Shown here: positions 1-8,140 of the stretch, one piece after another
Layout: each line of letters starts with the position of its first letter
Numbering within the stretch: position 1 is the first letter of the stretch
Assembly (NCBI GenBank): GCA_964632485.1
Contig: CAZWDO010000001.1
Span: forward strand, 136,590-200,589
Source: CAZWDO01 sp964632485 [NCBI: uncultured bacterium]
GTDB lineage: Bacteria > JAGOEH01
Length of the DNA: 64,000 nt
Reading direction: 5' to 3'
Notes under the pieces: model-generated
The model's input: the letters and a program-made list of their open reading frames with translations, nothing else
The model's database searches: none
What the model was told of the DNA's origin: nothing
Made by a program: the position numbers and the translations under genes

Positions 1-2429
1 TCACGGCGCAAAATATCAGCAGTAAAGTGATGCAGGCAATATCTCAGATGTTGAGAAAGAATAAACTTCCCGGTAGAAAACCGTTCATCCTTGCCATATA
101 ACGGCATATAATGAGCGCGGTCAATTAAAAAATAGAGATCATTTGGCAACTCTTTATAAGATACCCCAATCTCCGCATTGAACTGATAATTAAAATCCAA
201 TCCTAACGGAAAATTCAGTTGGTGATTCAACTCGGCCTGAATAAAGCGCCGATTCTGAAAAAATGCCTGATCACTAAATAAAACCGACCAATAGAAATAT
301 ATCCCCCGGTTGGGTATTGTCAAATGATCCCTGCTATCGAGAACATTTTCCAGCTTCCAATAGGAATAATGAAATTCTTTTTGATCTGACGGGAAAACAT
401 TAGCGCGATAATTATTACCATTTATATAATTAAAAGTCAATAAAGAAACCCCAATTTTTTTCAGATAATTACCAGAAACTGCGGCCGAATAGGTTTCCAT
501 TTGCTGTTGGTAGGAAATCCGAGATTGCCCGGCTGCGTAATAAAAACGTTGCCGGTCATCAATTCCTACTTGAAAGCGGTATCCCAGGTTTGTGCCAAAA
601 AACTGATCGTTATGAACTGAAAACGAAAGCCAATTGCGTTTGCCAAAAATTGCCGATAAATAGATAGCATCTCCGGTCCATGGGCTCACATCCTGCCCAA
701 GTTGGAGATAACCTAAAATCCGGTCTTCTGAATTGTACTGATAACCGAAGCGAATAACACCCAAAGGCTTTTCAAATGTGTTCAGAATTAATCGGTAATG
801 GCAATTATTCACTGAATCAGGAATGATCCGATAAGTTACACGATAAAAATAATTCGTGTTATAAATCTGATCGATCGATTGTTGAAGATCCCTCATATTG
901 AAGGGTTCCAACTCTTTGATTTCAATCTTAGAACGCAAAAACCGATTCTTTACGATTTCATTATGCTTGAGTTCTACTCGATCAATAATCCCTTGATGTA
1001 TCATCAGACAGAGCGCGCTATCTTGTTCCTGATATGAATAGTTTTCAACATAATTTAGACTGAGCCCTTTTTGAACATAATATCTATTTAGCTTTTCAAT
1101 TATCCGGCGCATGGTATAAAAACAATATGGTCTATCAATAAATTCATGAAGCAAGCCTTCTGCAAGATCAATTTCTGATCCATTGATCCGGAAATAGCGT
1201 ATTGTCGGCGAAGCGGTAGAAACAATACGAAGAGAGTAACCATCAGGTATTGAGTCCAGTTGCGCGTAAATATCCTGAAGATGCAATAATTGCCAGGTAC
1301 TATCCAAAAACCGATAAATTTCAGCATAGGAACGATAGCTTGGCAACTTCCATTCAGGCGGGATTTGTATAGCTGTGTCTTCTGTCTCCACTTTCTGGAT
1401 TAAAAACAAAGTGTCTGGAAACTCTTTTTCCTTCAAATATTGGATTCTTTCTTTAATCGGCCCAATCATTCTTAATGTGGATTGGTATCCAATATGGATG
1501 ATCTGATCGATGCGATCGAAATCGTTCGATCCAATTGAATCCAAATCCGGGCGAATTACAAAATCCGAAAGCGCTAATTCCTGCTGGTTTTTATTAAGAG
1601 ACATTATAGTAGTAATTTGATCAAAAATATCAAAAAAATTGTTTAAACGCTTATTATTGCGTAATGAACTTGTATTATCGACCGTAACAATCAAATCCGG
1701 CGAAAAATCGTCCAATTCACTGACCGGGATATTGTTAACAATTCCACCATCAATATAAAAAAAAGTGTCAATTTGAAATGGATAGATGACAGTTGGAACA
1801 CTGATAGAAGAAAAAATCGCATCGGCCAAAAAACCAGACTGAAATACCTTACCTTCTCCGTTAACTAAATCGGTAGCTACACAGCGAAAAGGAATGGGTA
1901 GTTTTTGAAAATCCAATTTCGCGGCAATATTGGGCTGTATTGTCGATGAAAGAATTAGATTCCATAATGGCTGCCCATAGCTAAATCCCTGGATCTTTTG
2001 GATACTCCAATTTTTAAAGCGAAAACTAATTAAATGTTTTTCCATTAATCCGCGTTGATAATAATAGTATTTATTCTCGTGAATATCGGGGAAAAAAAAT
2101 TCCTTCCAGTTTTGTATTTCATCATGCAGTAATAACCGGATAGAATCAGAAGAAACACCACTGGCATAGAGACCTCCGATCAAACTTCCGATACTGGTTC
2201 CTACGATAAAATCGATGGGAATTCCACTCTCTTCCAAAGCAATCAGCACACCCAATTGGGACATTCCACGCACTCCGCCGCCACTCAGACATAACCCGAT
2301 AGTGGGCCGAACTGGCATCGGATGAGATTGTGAATAACAACGCGTCAGCGGGCGTTCCTGTAAATTCAATTTGATTTTGTAAGCCCATAGAGGATTTAAT
2401 AATATCAAGAGAACAAAAATTTTTTTCAT
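1..2429 (-). CDS. Patatin-like phospholipase with outer-membrane barrel domain (3' end beyond window)
   Basis: The reading frame is open from an ATG at 2429 to the window edge, so the C-terminus is missing. The first 16 residues form a signal peptide (MKK, a hydrophobic run, then LWA). A patatin domain follows, with a glycine-rich oxyanion segment (SGGGVRG), a GTSIGS nucleophile elbow and a DGG containing the catalytic Asp. After about residue 400 there is a POTRA-like stretch, then alternating aromatic strands typical of an Omp85/BamA barrel. This is the architecture of PlpD-type proteins, in which an acyl hydrolase is attached to an outer-membrane barrel. Lipid hydrolysis is expected from the intact Ser-Asp dyad; the substrate is unknown. 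The gene is divergent from the REC-GGDEF operon. Confidence 0.85.
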   Translation of the reverse strand, partial: MKKIFVLLILLNPLWAYKIKLNLQERPLTRCYSQSHPMPVRPTIGLCLSGGGVRGMSQLGVLIALEESGIPIDFIVGTSIGSLIGGLYASGVSSDSIRLLLHDEIQNWKEFFFPDIHENKYYYYQRGLMEKHLISFRFKNWSIQKIQGFSYGQPLWNLILSSTIQPNIAAKLDFQKLPIPFRCVATDLVNGEGKVFQSGFLADAIFSSISVPTVIYPFQIDTFFYIDGGIVNNIPVSELDDFSPDLIVTVDNTSSLRNNKRLNNFFDIFDQITTIMSLNKNQQELALSDFVIRPDLDSIGSNDFDRIDQIIHIGYQSTLRMIGPIKERIQYLKEKEFPDTLFLIQKVETEDTAIQIPPEWKLPSYRSYAEIYRFLDSTWQLLHLQDIYAQLDSIPDGYSLRIVSTASPTIRYFRINGSEIDLAEGLLHEFIDRPYCFYTMRRIIEKLNRYYVQKGLSLNYVENYSYQEQDSALCLMIHQGIIDRVELKHNEIVKNRFLRSKIEIKELEPFNMRDLQQSIDQIYNTNYFYRVTYRIIPDSVNNCHYRLILNTFEKPLGVIRFGYQYNSEDRILGYLQLGQDVSPWTGDAIYLSAIFGKRNWLSFSVHNDQFFGTNLGYRFQVGIDDRQRFYYAAGQSRISYQQQMETYSAAVSGNYLKKIGVSLLTFNYINGNNYRANVFPSDQKEFHYSYWKLENVLDSRDHLTIPNRGIYFYWSVLFSDQAFFQNRRFIQAELNHQLNFPLGLDFNYQFNAEIGVSYKELPNDLYFLIDRAHYMPLYGKDERFSTGKFILSQHLRYCLHHFTADILRR

Positions 2430-2446
2430 ATCTTTTAGAAATTTCC

Positions 2447-2474
2447 TTGACAAACATCAGTTTTATTATATATT
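2447..2474 (+). promoter_or_regulatory. Candidate sigma70 promoter for the REC-GGDEF operon
   Basis: TTGACA at 2447-2452 and TATATT at 2469-2474 are separated by 16 bases on the plus strand. The predicted leader to the ATG at 2532 is about 50 bases. No strong Shine-Dalgarno precedes that ATG. Confidence 0.5.
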
Positions 2475-2499
2475 TAATGAAAAATAAGCGGAATGTCAA
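2471..2499 (-). promoter_or_regulatory. Candidate sigma70 promoter for the patatin gene
   Basis: On the minus strand a TTGACA at 2499-2494 is followed after 17 bases by TAAATA at 2476-2471. The -35 is perfect and the -10 is a weak match. It lies 42 bases before the patatin start and overlaps the divergent promoter. Confidence 0.35.
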
Positions 2500-2531
2500 G
2501 ACGAATATTGCGATCCTTAACCTGGTGTTAA

Positions 2532-3737
2532 ATGAAAAATAAAAAGATAATTGTAATTGATGACCAACACGAAGTTTTAGATGTTTATCGGTCAATACTT
2601 GAACAACAGGAAAACGTGCAGGAAAAGTTATTGGACGACATGGAAGACGACCTGTTTGGCAATTCCGATGATACGCTCGAATCAAGCCAAGTTTGTATTG
2701 AATTTGAGGAATGTTACACCGTTGATTATGCATCGCAAGGGTTAGAAGGCGTTGTTCTGGTGGAAAAAGCCTTAAGAACCATGAGTCCTTATGCTGTCGC
2801 GTTCATTGATATGCGCATGCCTCCCGGTATCGACGGGATGGAAACAGCCAAACGGATCCGGCAAATGGATCCGGATATCGAAATCGTAATTGTTACCGCT
2901 TATTCCGATCATTCCCGGCGGGAAATTGTCAGCGAAATCGGCAGCAGCAACAATCTACTTCTACTAAAAAAACCTTTCGATGTCGATGAAGTCAGGCAAT
3001 TTGCATTAGCTCTAACTGAAAAATGGCATATTAATCATCAAAAAATGCTTGCCGAAATCGAGTTGCGGCAATACAACATCAAGCTAGAAAATGAAGTGGA
3101 AAATCGAACGACTGAGCTTAGAGATATGGTAAAAAAACTTAAGCTCCTTTCTACCACTGATCCCATGACCGGGCTTTACAATTTCCGAAAGTTTTCAGAA
3201 CAGCTTGAAATTGAGCTGAACCGGCTCCAGCGTTTTATTGAAAAGCATCCACATGATTCCGTCGCGTTATCCCTTACAATTTTTGATTTGGACGATTTTA
3301 AAAAAGTTAATGACAATTTTGGGCATCCCAAGGGGGATGTTGTATTACAAACTGTTGCCGAGGTTCTCCGAAGCAGTTGCCGGGAAATTGACATATTGTC
3401 CCGTTATGGAGGTGATGAATTTATTGCTATTCTGATCGACTGCAACCGGGAAAATGCCTTGTCACTATGCCAAAGAATCCAAAAAAATCTTCGTCAAAGT
3501 CTTCGATTTTCAGAATTACTCAGCAACGCAGACGAAAAAACACAAGCAATTCTCTGTCAGAATTTCGACCTGTTGCCCCATGATTATTACCCAATCCAAA
3601 GTTCTATTGGCATTGCGGAATATTTCTATGGCATTACACCCGAACAACTGGTCAGCAACGCTGATCAGGCACTGTACACGATTAAGTCTTCCGGTAAAAA
3701 TTCAATCGGTTTCTGGCCTCTCGACAACAAGGGGTAA
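2532..3737 (+). CDS. Response regulator diguanylate cyclase (REC-GGDEF)
   Basis: The 401-residue protein has an N-terminal receiver domain (DD at the start of the acidic pocket, phospho-acceptor Asp93 in FIDMRMP, Lys in KKPF), a helical linker around residues 165-205, and a GGDEF domain with the intact motif GGDEF at 293-297. An RxxD inhibitory site (REID, 284-287) lies five residues before it, so product inhibition by c-di-GMP is expected. The receiver has an acidic insertion of about 35 residues between its first helix and second strand. The protein should make c-di-GMP in response to phosphorylation by an unlinked kinase. It is followed after two bases by a cyclic-nucleotide-binding protein. 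Confidence 0.9.
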   Translation: MKNKKIIVIDDQHEVLDVYRSILEQQENVQEKLLDDMEDDLFGNSDDTLESSQVCIEFEECYTVDYASQGLEGVVLVEKALRTMSPYAVAFIDMRMPPGIDGMETAKRIRQMDPDIEIVIVTAYSDHSRREIVSEIGSSNNLLLLKKPFDVDEVRQFALALTEKWHINHQKMLAEIELRQYNIKLENEVENRTTELRDMVKKLKLLSTTDPMTGLYNFRKFSEQLEIELNRLQRFIEKHPHDSVALSLTIFDLDDFKKVNDNFGHPKGDVVLQTVAEVLRSSCREIDILSRYGGDEFIAILIDCNRENALSLCQRIQKNLRQSLRFSELLSNADEKTQAILCQNFDLLPHDYYPIQSSIGIAEYFYGITPEQLVSNADQALYTIKSSGKNSIGFWPLDNKG

Positions 3738-3739
3738 AC

Positions 3740-4180
3740 ATGAACAATTATTTATCAAACTCATTGCTATTTAAAAATTTATCTGAACAAGAAATGGAAA
3801 TTATCAGTAACATCATCACCATTCGATCGTTTCCAGCCAATAGTTTTATCTTCCATCAAGACGATCCGGCAGAGATGATGTATGTTATTATCAGCGGGAA
3901 AATTGCAATTGAAATTAATAAGGGGCAAAAAAAAGAAAGACTACTTGAACTTTCCACGAATCAACTCGTGGGTGAAATCGCTTTTATCGATCAGTCCCCA
4001 CGCACGGCTGCCGCTTATTGCACTGAAGAAACAGTTGCCGGATGTATCACTGACGAGATATGGAAAATGATCCGTGATAAACACCCATTAATTTATCAGC
4101 AAATTTTGGAAAATATGCTCGTTTATTTGGCTCAAATGATTCGGAAAACTGATGAACAACTTTTTGGGAATTTTCATTGA
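3740..4180 (+). CDS. Stand-alone cyclic-nucleotide-binding domain protein
   Basis: A 146-residue protein made almost entirely of one Crp/PKA-type cNMP-binding beta-roll, with no helix-turn-helix. The phosphate-binding cassette is recognisable (GEIAF then PRTAA), with its Glu and Arg conserved, so nucleotide binding is plausible. It starts two bases after the REC-GGDEF stop and overlaps the murB start by four bases, so it is co-translated with both. Whether its ligand is cAMP, c-di-GMP or another nucleotide cannot be told from sequence. Without an output domain it probably acts through protein contacts. Confidence 0.8.
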   Translation: MNNYLSNSLLFKNLSEQEMEIISNIITIRSFPANSFIFHQDDPAEMMYVIISGKIAIEINKGQKKERLLELSTNQLVGEIAFIDQSPRTAAAYCTEETVAGCITDEIWKMIRDKHPLIYQQILENMLVYLAQMIRKTDEQLFGNFH

Positions 4181-5109
4181 GCGATTCCTTTGAACAAACA
4201 TCTTTAACCTACTTTCTAAAAAAAACTCAAATCGATTTCCAGTTGGATTGTCCACTAGCCCCTTTCACAAGTTGGAAAATTGGTGGACCCGCAACCTGCA
4301 TGATCAATCCCGCAACTATAAGCGAACTGCAAGAAGCATATCAATTTCTGATTAAAAACCGATACCGGCATTATATACTGGGGGGAGGCAGTAACCTGTT
4401 ATTTGATGATCAAGGGTTTCAGGGAGTCATCATTTATACTGGAAAGCTTAATAGCATAAATATAATTGAATCAACTTCAATCCAGGCTCTTGCCGGATAC
4501 TCAGTTGACAAATTAGCAGATTTCGCGCAAACGCAGGGATTAGGCGGTTTAGAATTTGCCGCGGGCTTACCGGGCAGTTTAGGGGGCGCCATTTATATGA
4601 ATGCCCGATGTTATGGCGGTGAATTCAGTCAAAAAATCATTTCCGTCGATTGGCTGGATCAAAACGCAACCCTGCGCAGTCTCTCACCTTCAGACTGCCA
4701 TTTTCACTATAAAGATTCCATTTTCCAACATCAGCCCGGCATCATTCTGGGGTGCCGCCTCCAATTGAATCCAGAAAATCCTCAAATAATTCTAAACCGC
4801 ATGAAGGAAAACCGACACGATCGCGTCTCAAAAGGCCAATTCGACTACCCCAGCGCCGGTTGCGTCTTTAAAAATAATTATCAAATAGGAATCCCTTCCG
4901 GAAAATTAATCGAGACACTCGGCATGAAAGGAACCCGAATAAATGATATCGAAATTTACCCCAAACATGCCAATTTTTTTATCAATAGAGGCAATGGAAC
5001 TGCCCGGGATATATTGGAACTGATACAGATCATCCACGAAAAAATTCTTCAAAAATATCAAATAAAATTAGAAGAAGAGATCGTCTATGTACCTTATCAA
5101 CTATCATGA
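4177..5109 (+). CDS. murB: UDP-N-acetylenolpyruvoylglucosamine reductase MurB
   Basis: MurB reduces UDP-GlcNAc-enolpyruvate to UDP-MurNAc with NADPH and FAD in cytoplasmic peptidoglycan precursor synthesis. The 310-residue protein has the FAD-binding segments (TSWKIGGPA near residue 30, GGGSNLL, then AGLPGSLGGA) and the C-terminal MurB domain with PSAGCVFKN and a late NFFIN. The residue that is Ser in E. coli MurB is Cys here, a substitution also known in other type II enzymes. The start is a TTG in a TTGA overlap with the preceding gene. The 3' end overlaps the fumarase gene by 23 bases. Confidence 0.92.
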   Translation: MSDSFEQTSLTYFLKKTQIDFQLDCPLAPFTSWKIGGPATCMINPATISELQEAYQFLIKNRYRHYILGGGSNLLFDDQGFQGVIIYTGKLNSINIIESTSIQALAGYSVDKLADFAQTQGLGGLEFAAGLPGSLGGAIYMNARCYGGEFSQKIISVDWLDQNATLRSLSPSDCHFHYKDSIFQHQPGIILGCRLQLNPENPQIILNRMKENRHDRVSKGQFDYPSAGCVFKNNYQIGIPSGKLIETLGMKGTRINDIEIYPKHANFFINRGNGTARDILELIQIIHEKILQKYQIKLEEEIVYVPYQLS

Positions 5110-5935
5110 AATCCTCCCGGTACTAATAAAAAAAATCCTCGAGGTCCAATTCAATATCGACCCATGGATTTTTGATCAATTAAAAAAGGCAGAAACCGAA
5201 GAAATCAACCCAATGGCGACGGACATGTTACGACAGCTCATCGAGAATAGCCGGGTTGCGGCTGAGGAACGCTTGCCACTGTGTCAAGATACAGGAACTT
5301 TTATATTTCATGTTGAGCTGGGCCAGGATGTCCAATTAGTGGGAGGCGAGTGGACTGACTTATTTCAGAAAGTGGCTGCCCAAGCGCGGCAAAACGGGTA
5401 TTTACGTCCGTCAATCGTTATCGATCCTCTCCGCCGGCAGAATAGCGGGGACAATACTCCGGCATCTGTTCACTATCAACTTGTCCCGGGAGAACGATTG
5501 GCTATCCACTTTTGCGCCAAAGGTGGCGGAGCTGAAAATAAAAGCCGTTTATATATGCTCAATCCCACATCCTCTGTTGACGATGTTTTAGCCACCGTAA
5601 TAGATCATGTAAAAAAAAATGCCAGCGCAGCCTGCCCCCCGCTGGTCATCGGAATCGGATTGGGCGGTAATTTTGAATCGTGCCCCTATCTGGCTAAAAA
5701 AGCTCTGTTCAGACCGCTTGAGAGTGAACACCCGGACCCATTTTATGCTCAGTTGGAGAATGATTGGCTACAGGCTATTAACCAAACGGGAGTGGGCGTT
5801 CAGGGTATTGGGGGAACACACACTGCGATGCGTGTTTTAATTGAAGCCGGTCCCTGCCATATCGCTTCCCTTCCCCTAGCAATCAATCTGAACTGCCACT
5901 CCCACCGGCATTTCAGCCACATTTTTCATTCATAA
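5087..5935 (+). CDS. Class I fumarate hydratase, alpha subunit (or related tartrate dehydratase alpha)
   Basis: The alpha subunit of two-subunit iron-sulfur hydro-lyases carries the [4Fe-4S] ligands. All three expected cysteines are visible: CQDTG near residue 65, ESCPYL near 200 and NCHSHRH near the C-terminus. At 282 residues it has the usual full length. The likely reaction is interconversion of fumarate and malate; tartrate dehydratase is an alternative. The beta subunit, normally the next gene, is absent: the next plus-strand gene is an ABC ATPase. The start overlaps murB by 23 bases, so it is the last gene of that operon. Confidence 0.85.
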   Translation: MYLINYHEILPVLIKKILEVQFNIDPWIFDQLKKAETEEINPMATDMLRQLIENSRVAAEERLPLCQDTGTFIFHVELGQDVQLVGGEWTDLFQKVAAQARQNGYLRPSIVIDPLRRQNSGDNTPASVHYQLVPGERLAIHFCAKGGGAENKSRLYMLNPTSSVDDVLATVIDHVKKNASAACPPLVIGIGLGGNFESCPYLAKKALFRPLESEHPDPFYAQLENDWLQAINQTGVGVQGIGGTHTAMRVLIEAGPCHIASLPLAINLNCHSHRHFSHIFHS

Positions 5936-6026
5936 CTCAAGTGAAACGATATTTATGATATATCTTCCGGAATGACCATCAACTGTTCCGGGGTAATGAA
6001 CCAGTTATTTTTTAGGAGTGAATGTA

Positions 6027-7121
6027 ATGGCCATGGTATCCCTTAACAACGTGTCAAAATCGTACAGAAAAGATCAACCAGTTGTTCAAAACTGCAATCT
6101 GGAAATCCAAAAAAGCGAATTTATGGTTCTGGTAGGTCCTTCAGGTTGCGGAAAATCAACGACTCTGCGCATGATTGCCGGCCTTGAGGAAATCAGTGAG
6201 GGGGAAATATATATTGAAAATCGAAAAATCAATGATTTAGCTCCAAAAGACCGCGATATCGCCATGGTATTTCAAAATTATGCTCTTTATCCTCACATGA
6301 CAGCCGCTGAAAACATGGCTTTCGGGCTAAAAATGCGCAAATTTCCCAAAACGGAAATCGAACAACGGGTCGCCAACGCAGCCGCCATTCTATCCTTGGA
6401 GCAATATTTGAATCGCTACCCGCGAGAACTCTCAGGCGGACAACGCCAACGGGTTGCGGTCGGCCGGGCGATCGTACGCCAACCCAAAGTCTTTCTCTTT
6501 GATGAACCCCTATCCAACTTAGATGCCAAACTTCGCACCCAGATGCGCATCGAACTCAAAAAACTGCACCAACGCCTACAATCCACGGTTATCTATGTCA
6601 CACATGATCAAACCGAAGCCATGACCATGGGCGACCGGATCACGGTGATGAAGGACGGCATTATTCAACAAACCGATACTCCTGCCGTTTTGTATCACCA
6701 GCCACACAACCTATTTACAGCCGGCTTCATCGGCAGTCCCGGCATGAACTTCATCCCGGGCAGGATTGATGGAGGAGCAGAACCTTTTTTTCAGGCTGCC
6801 GATCGTCCGCAAATGCGCTTTCCCCTTTCGCCGACAAATCCCAATAACGCCAACCTTCCGCAAGGTTCCATCGTACTGGGCATTCGGGGCGAGGATATCA
6901 CTCTTTGCGACTCAGACTCTTCCATAACCGGAACGGTTGAAGTCGTAGAACCAATGGGCCATGAATCATTCCTGTATATCGACGCAGGATTGAAACAGAA
7001 TATTCTCTGCCGCTGGACAGGGCCCTTTGTTCCGCGACTGGGAGAAACAGTGGCTCTAAAATTCAACGAGCGCCATATTCATTTTTTCAATACTACCGAT
7101 GAGCGCCGCCTACCCTATTGA
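6027..7121 (+). CDS. Sugar ABC transporter ATP-binding protein (MsmX/MalK/UgpC type)
   Basis: A 364-residue ATPase with Walker A (GPSGCGKST, residues about 37-45), Q-loop, signature LSGGQRQR, Walker B followed by DEPLSNLD, the H-loop His in VTHDQ, and a C-terminal TOBE-like regulatory domain of about 120 residues. This is the CUT1 sugar-importer type. A TTTAGGAG Shine-Dalgarno ends at 6018, so the ATG at 6027 is preferred over the GTG overlapping it. The sugar permeases and binding protein on the opposite strand (11913-14860) have no ATPase of their own, so this is their likely partner. Its stop is two bases from the convergent GH130 stop. Confidence 0.92.
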   Translation: MAMVSLNNVSKSYRKDQPVVQNCNLEIQKSEFMVLVGPSGCGKSTTLRMIAGLEEISEGEIYIENRKINDLAPKDRDIAMVFQNYALYPHMTAAENMAFGLKMRKFPKTEIEQRVANAAAILSLEQYLNRYPRELSGGQRQRVAVGRAIVRQPKVFLFDEPLSNLDAKLRTQMRIELKKLHQRLQSTVIYVTHDQTEAMTMGDRITVMKDGIIQQTDTPAVLYHQPHNLFTAGFIGSPGMNFIPGRIDGGAEPFFQAADRPQMRFPLSPTNPNNANLPQGSIVLGIRGEDITLCDSDSSITGTVEVVEPMGHESFLYIDAGLKQNILCRWTGPFVPRLGETVALKFNERHIHFFNTTDERRLPY

Positions 7122-7123
7122 GA

Positions 7124-8140
7124 TCAATCGAAATATCCTGTCTTCTGAGAATCTGTTTTCAAGAAATCCAAAATATTCGCGACTCGCGTGAAACATAAAG
7201 CAATCACGGAATCAGCCCCGCCATAGTAAATGGCGATGCGTCCGTCTTCGACATCGGTCAGCGCCGCACAGGGAAAAACGACATTCGGGACTTCTCCCAC
7301 ACATTCATAATATTCCTGGGGAGCAAGCAGATAAGAATTTGCCCGATAACGCGCTTTCCAAGGCTGTTCCAGATCAAGCAAAACAGCGCTAAATGAATAA
7401 ACATACCCGTTGCAGGACGTTAAAACACCATGATAAAACAGGAGCCAACCCTCGCTGGTTTCAATCGGTACCGGTCCGGCTCCAATTTTAGTGCTTTGCC
7501 ACCCGTCACGGATCGGACCCATCACCCAGCGATGCTTACCCCAATAGACTAAATCCTGGCTTTCACTGTAGAAAATGTCGCCAAAAGATGTATGGCCTGT
7601 ATCGCTCGGACGGCTGAGCATGGCATAGCGCCCATTGATCTTGCGAGGAAATAGAACGCCATTGCGGTTGTAAGGTAAAAATGCATTTTCGATAAAATGA
7701 AATTTCTCGAAATCATCCGTATATCCCAGGCCAATCGTCGGCCCATGGTACCCGTTGCACCAGGAAATATAGAAGCGGCCGTCGATATTCACTACACGGG
7801 GATCGTAGGCATAAACAGGATTACTAAATTCTACATCGTCGCTTTGAAACGCGATCGGTCGCGATTCAATGCGCCAGTGAAAGCCATCATCGCTGAATCC
7901 CCGATGCAAGCGCATCTCCACCCGGCGGTCGTCGCAGCGGAACACGCCGGCAAATCCCCCGTTGAACGGGACAACCGCGCTGTTGAGCACTGAAGTGACG
8001 CCCGGCACCGCTTTTTGAGTAATGATTGGATTGGCAGGATAACGCCAAATGATCTCATCGCAATCGAAGGGGCGTTCACTCCAGGGAATGGCAGTGAGAC
8101 GGCCCCCAACAATCCGATCGGATTGGATTTCAGTCATCAT
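7124..8140 (-). CDS. GH130 family glycoside phosphorylase (beta-mannoside phosphorylase type)
   Basis: GH130 enzymes phosphorolyse beta-1,4- or beta-1,2-mannosides to mannose-1-phosphate. The five-bladed propeller signatures are visible: YPANPII near the N-terminus, FRCDDR, DPRVV, WCNGYHGP, GAGPVPIETSEGW and LLFYHGV. The Asp in DPRVV is in the position of the general acid. No signal peptide is present, so it acts in the cytoplasm on imported oligosaccharides. The start is set by an AAAGGA six bases before the ATG at 8140. It is the last gene of the mannoside operon and overlaps the upstream PBP4-like gene by 11 bases. The exact substrate (Man-GlcNAc, Man-Glc or mannobiose) is not decided by sequence. 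Confidence 0.88.
   Translation of the reverse strand: MMTEIQSDRIVGGRLTAIPWSERPFDCDEIIWRYPANPIITQKAVPGVTSVLNSAVVPFNGGFAGVFRCDDRRVEMRLHRGFSDDGFHWRIESRPIAFQSDDVEFSNPVYAYDPRVVNIDGRFYISWCNGYHGPTIGLGYTDDFEKFHFIENAFLPYNRNGVLFPRKINGRYAMLSRPSDTGHTSFGDIFYSESQDLVYWGKHRWVMGPIRDGWQSTKIGAGPVPIETSEGWLLFYHGVLTSCNGYVYSFSAVLLDLEQPWKARYRANSYLLAPQEYYECVGEVPNVVFPCAALTDVEDGRIAIYYGGADSVIALCFTRVANILDFLKTDSQKTGYFD

Noticed and set aside
2146-2733. 195-codon minus-strand frame across the divergent promoters
   Set aside because: It overlaps the start of the patatin gene in another frame and runs into the REC-GGDEF gene; the sequence is unlike any family and lacks a Shine-Dalgarno.
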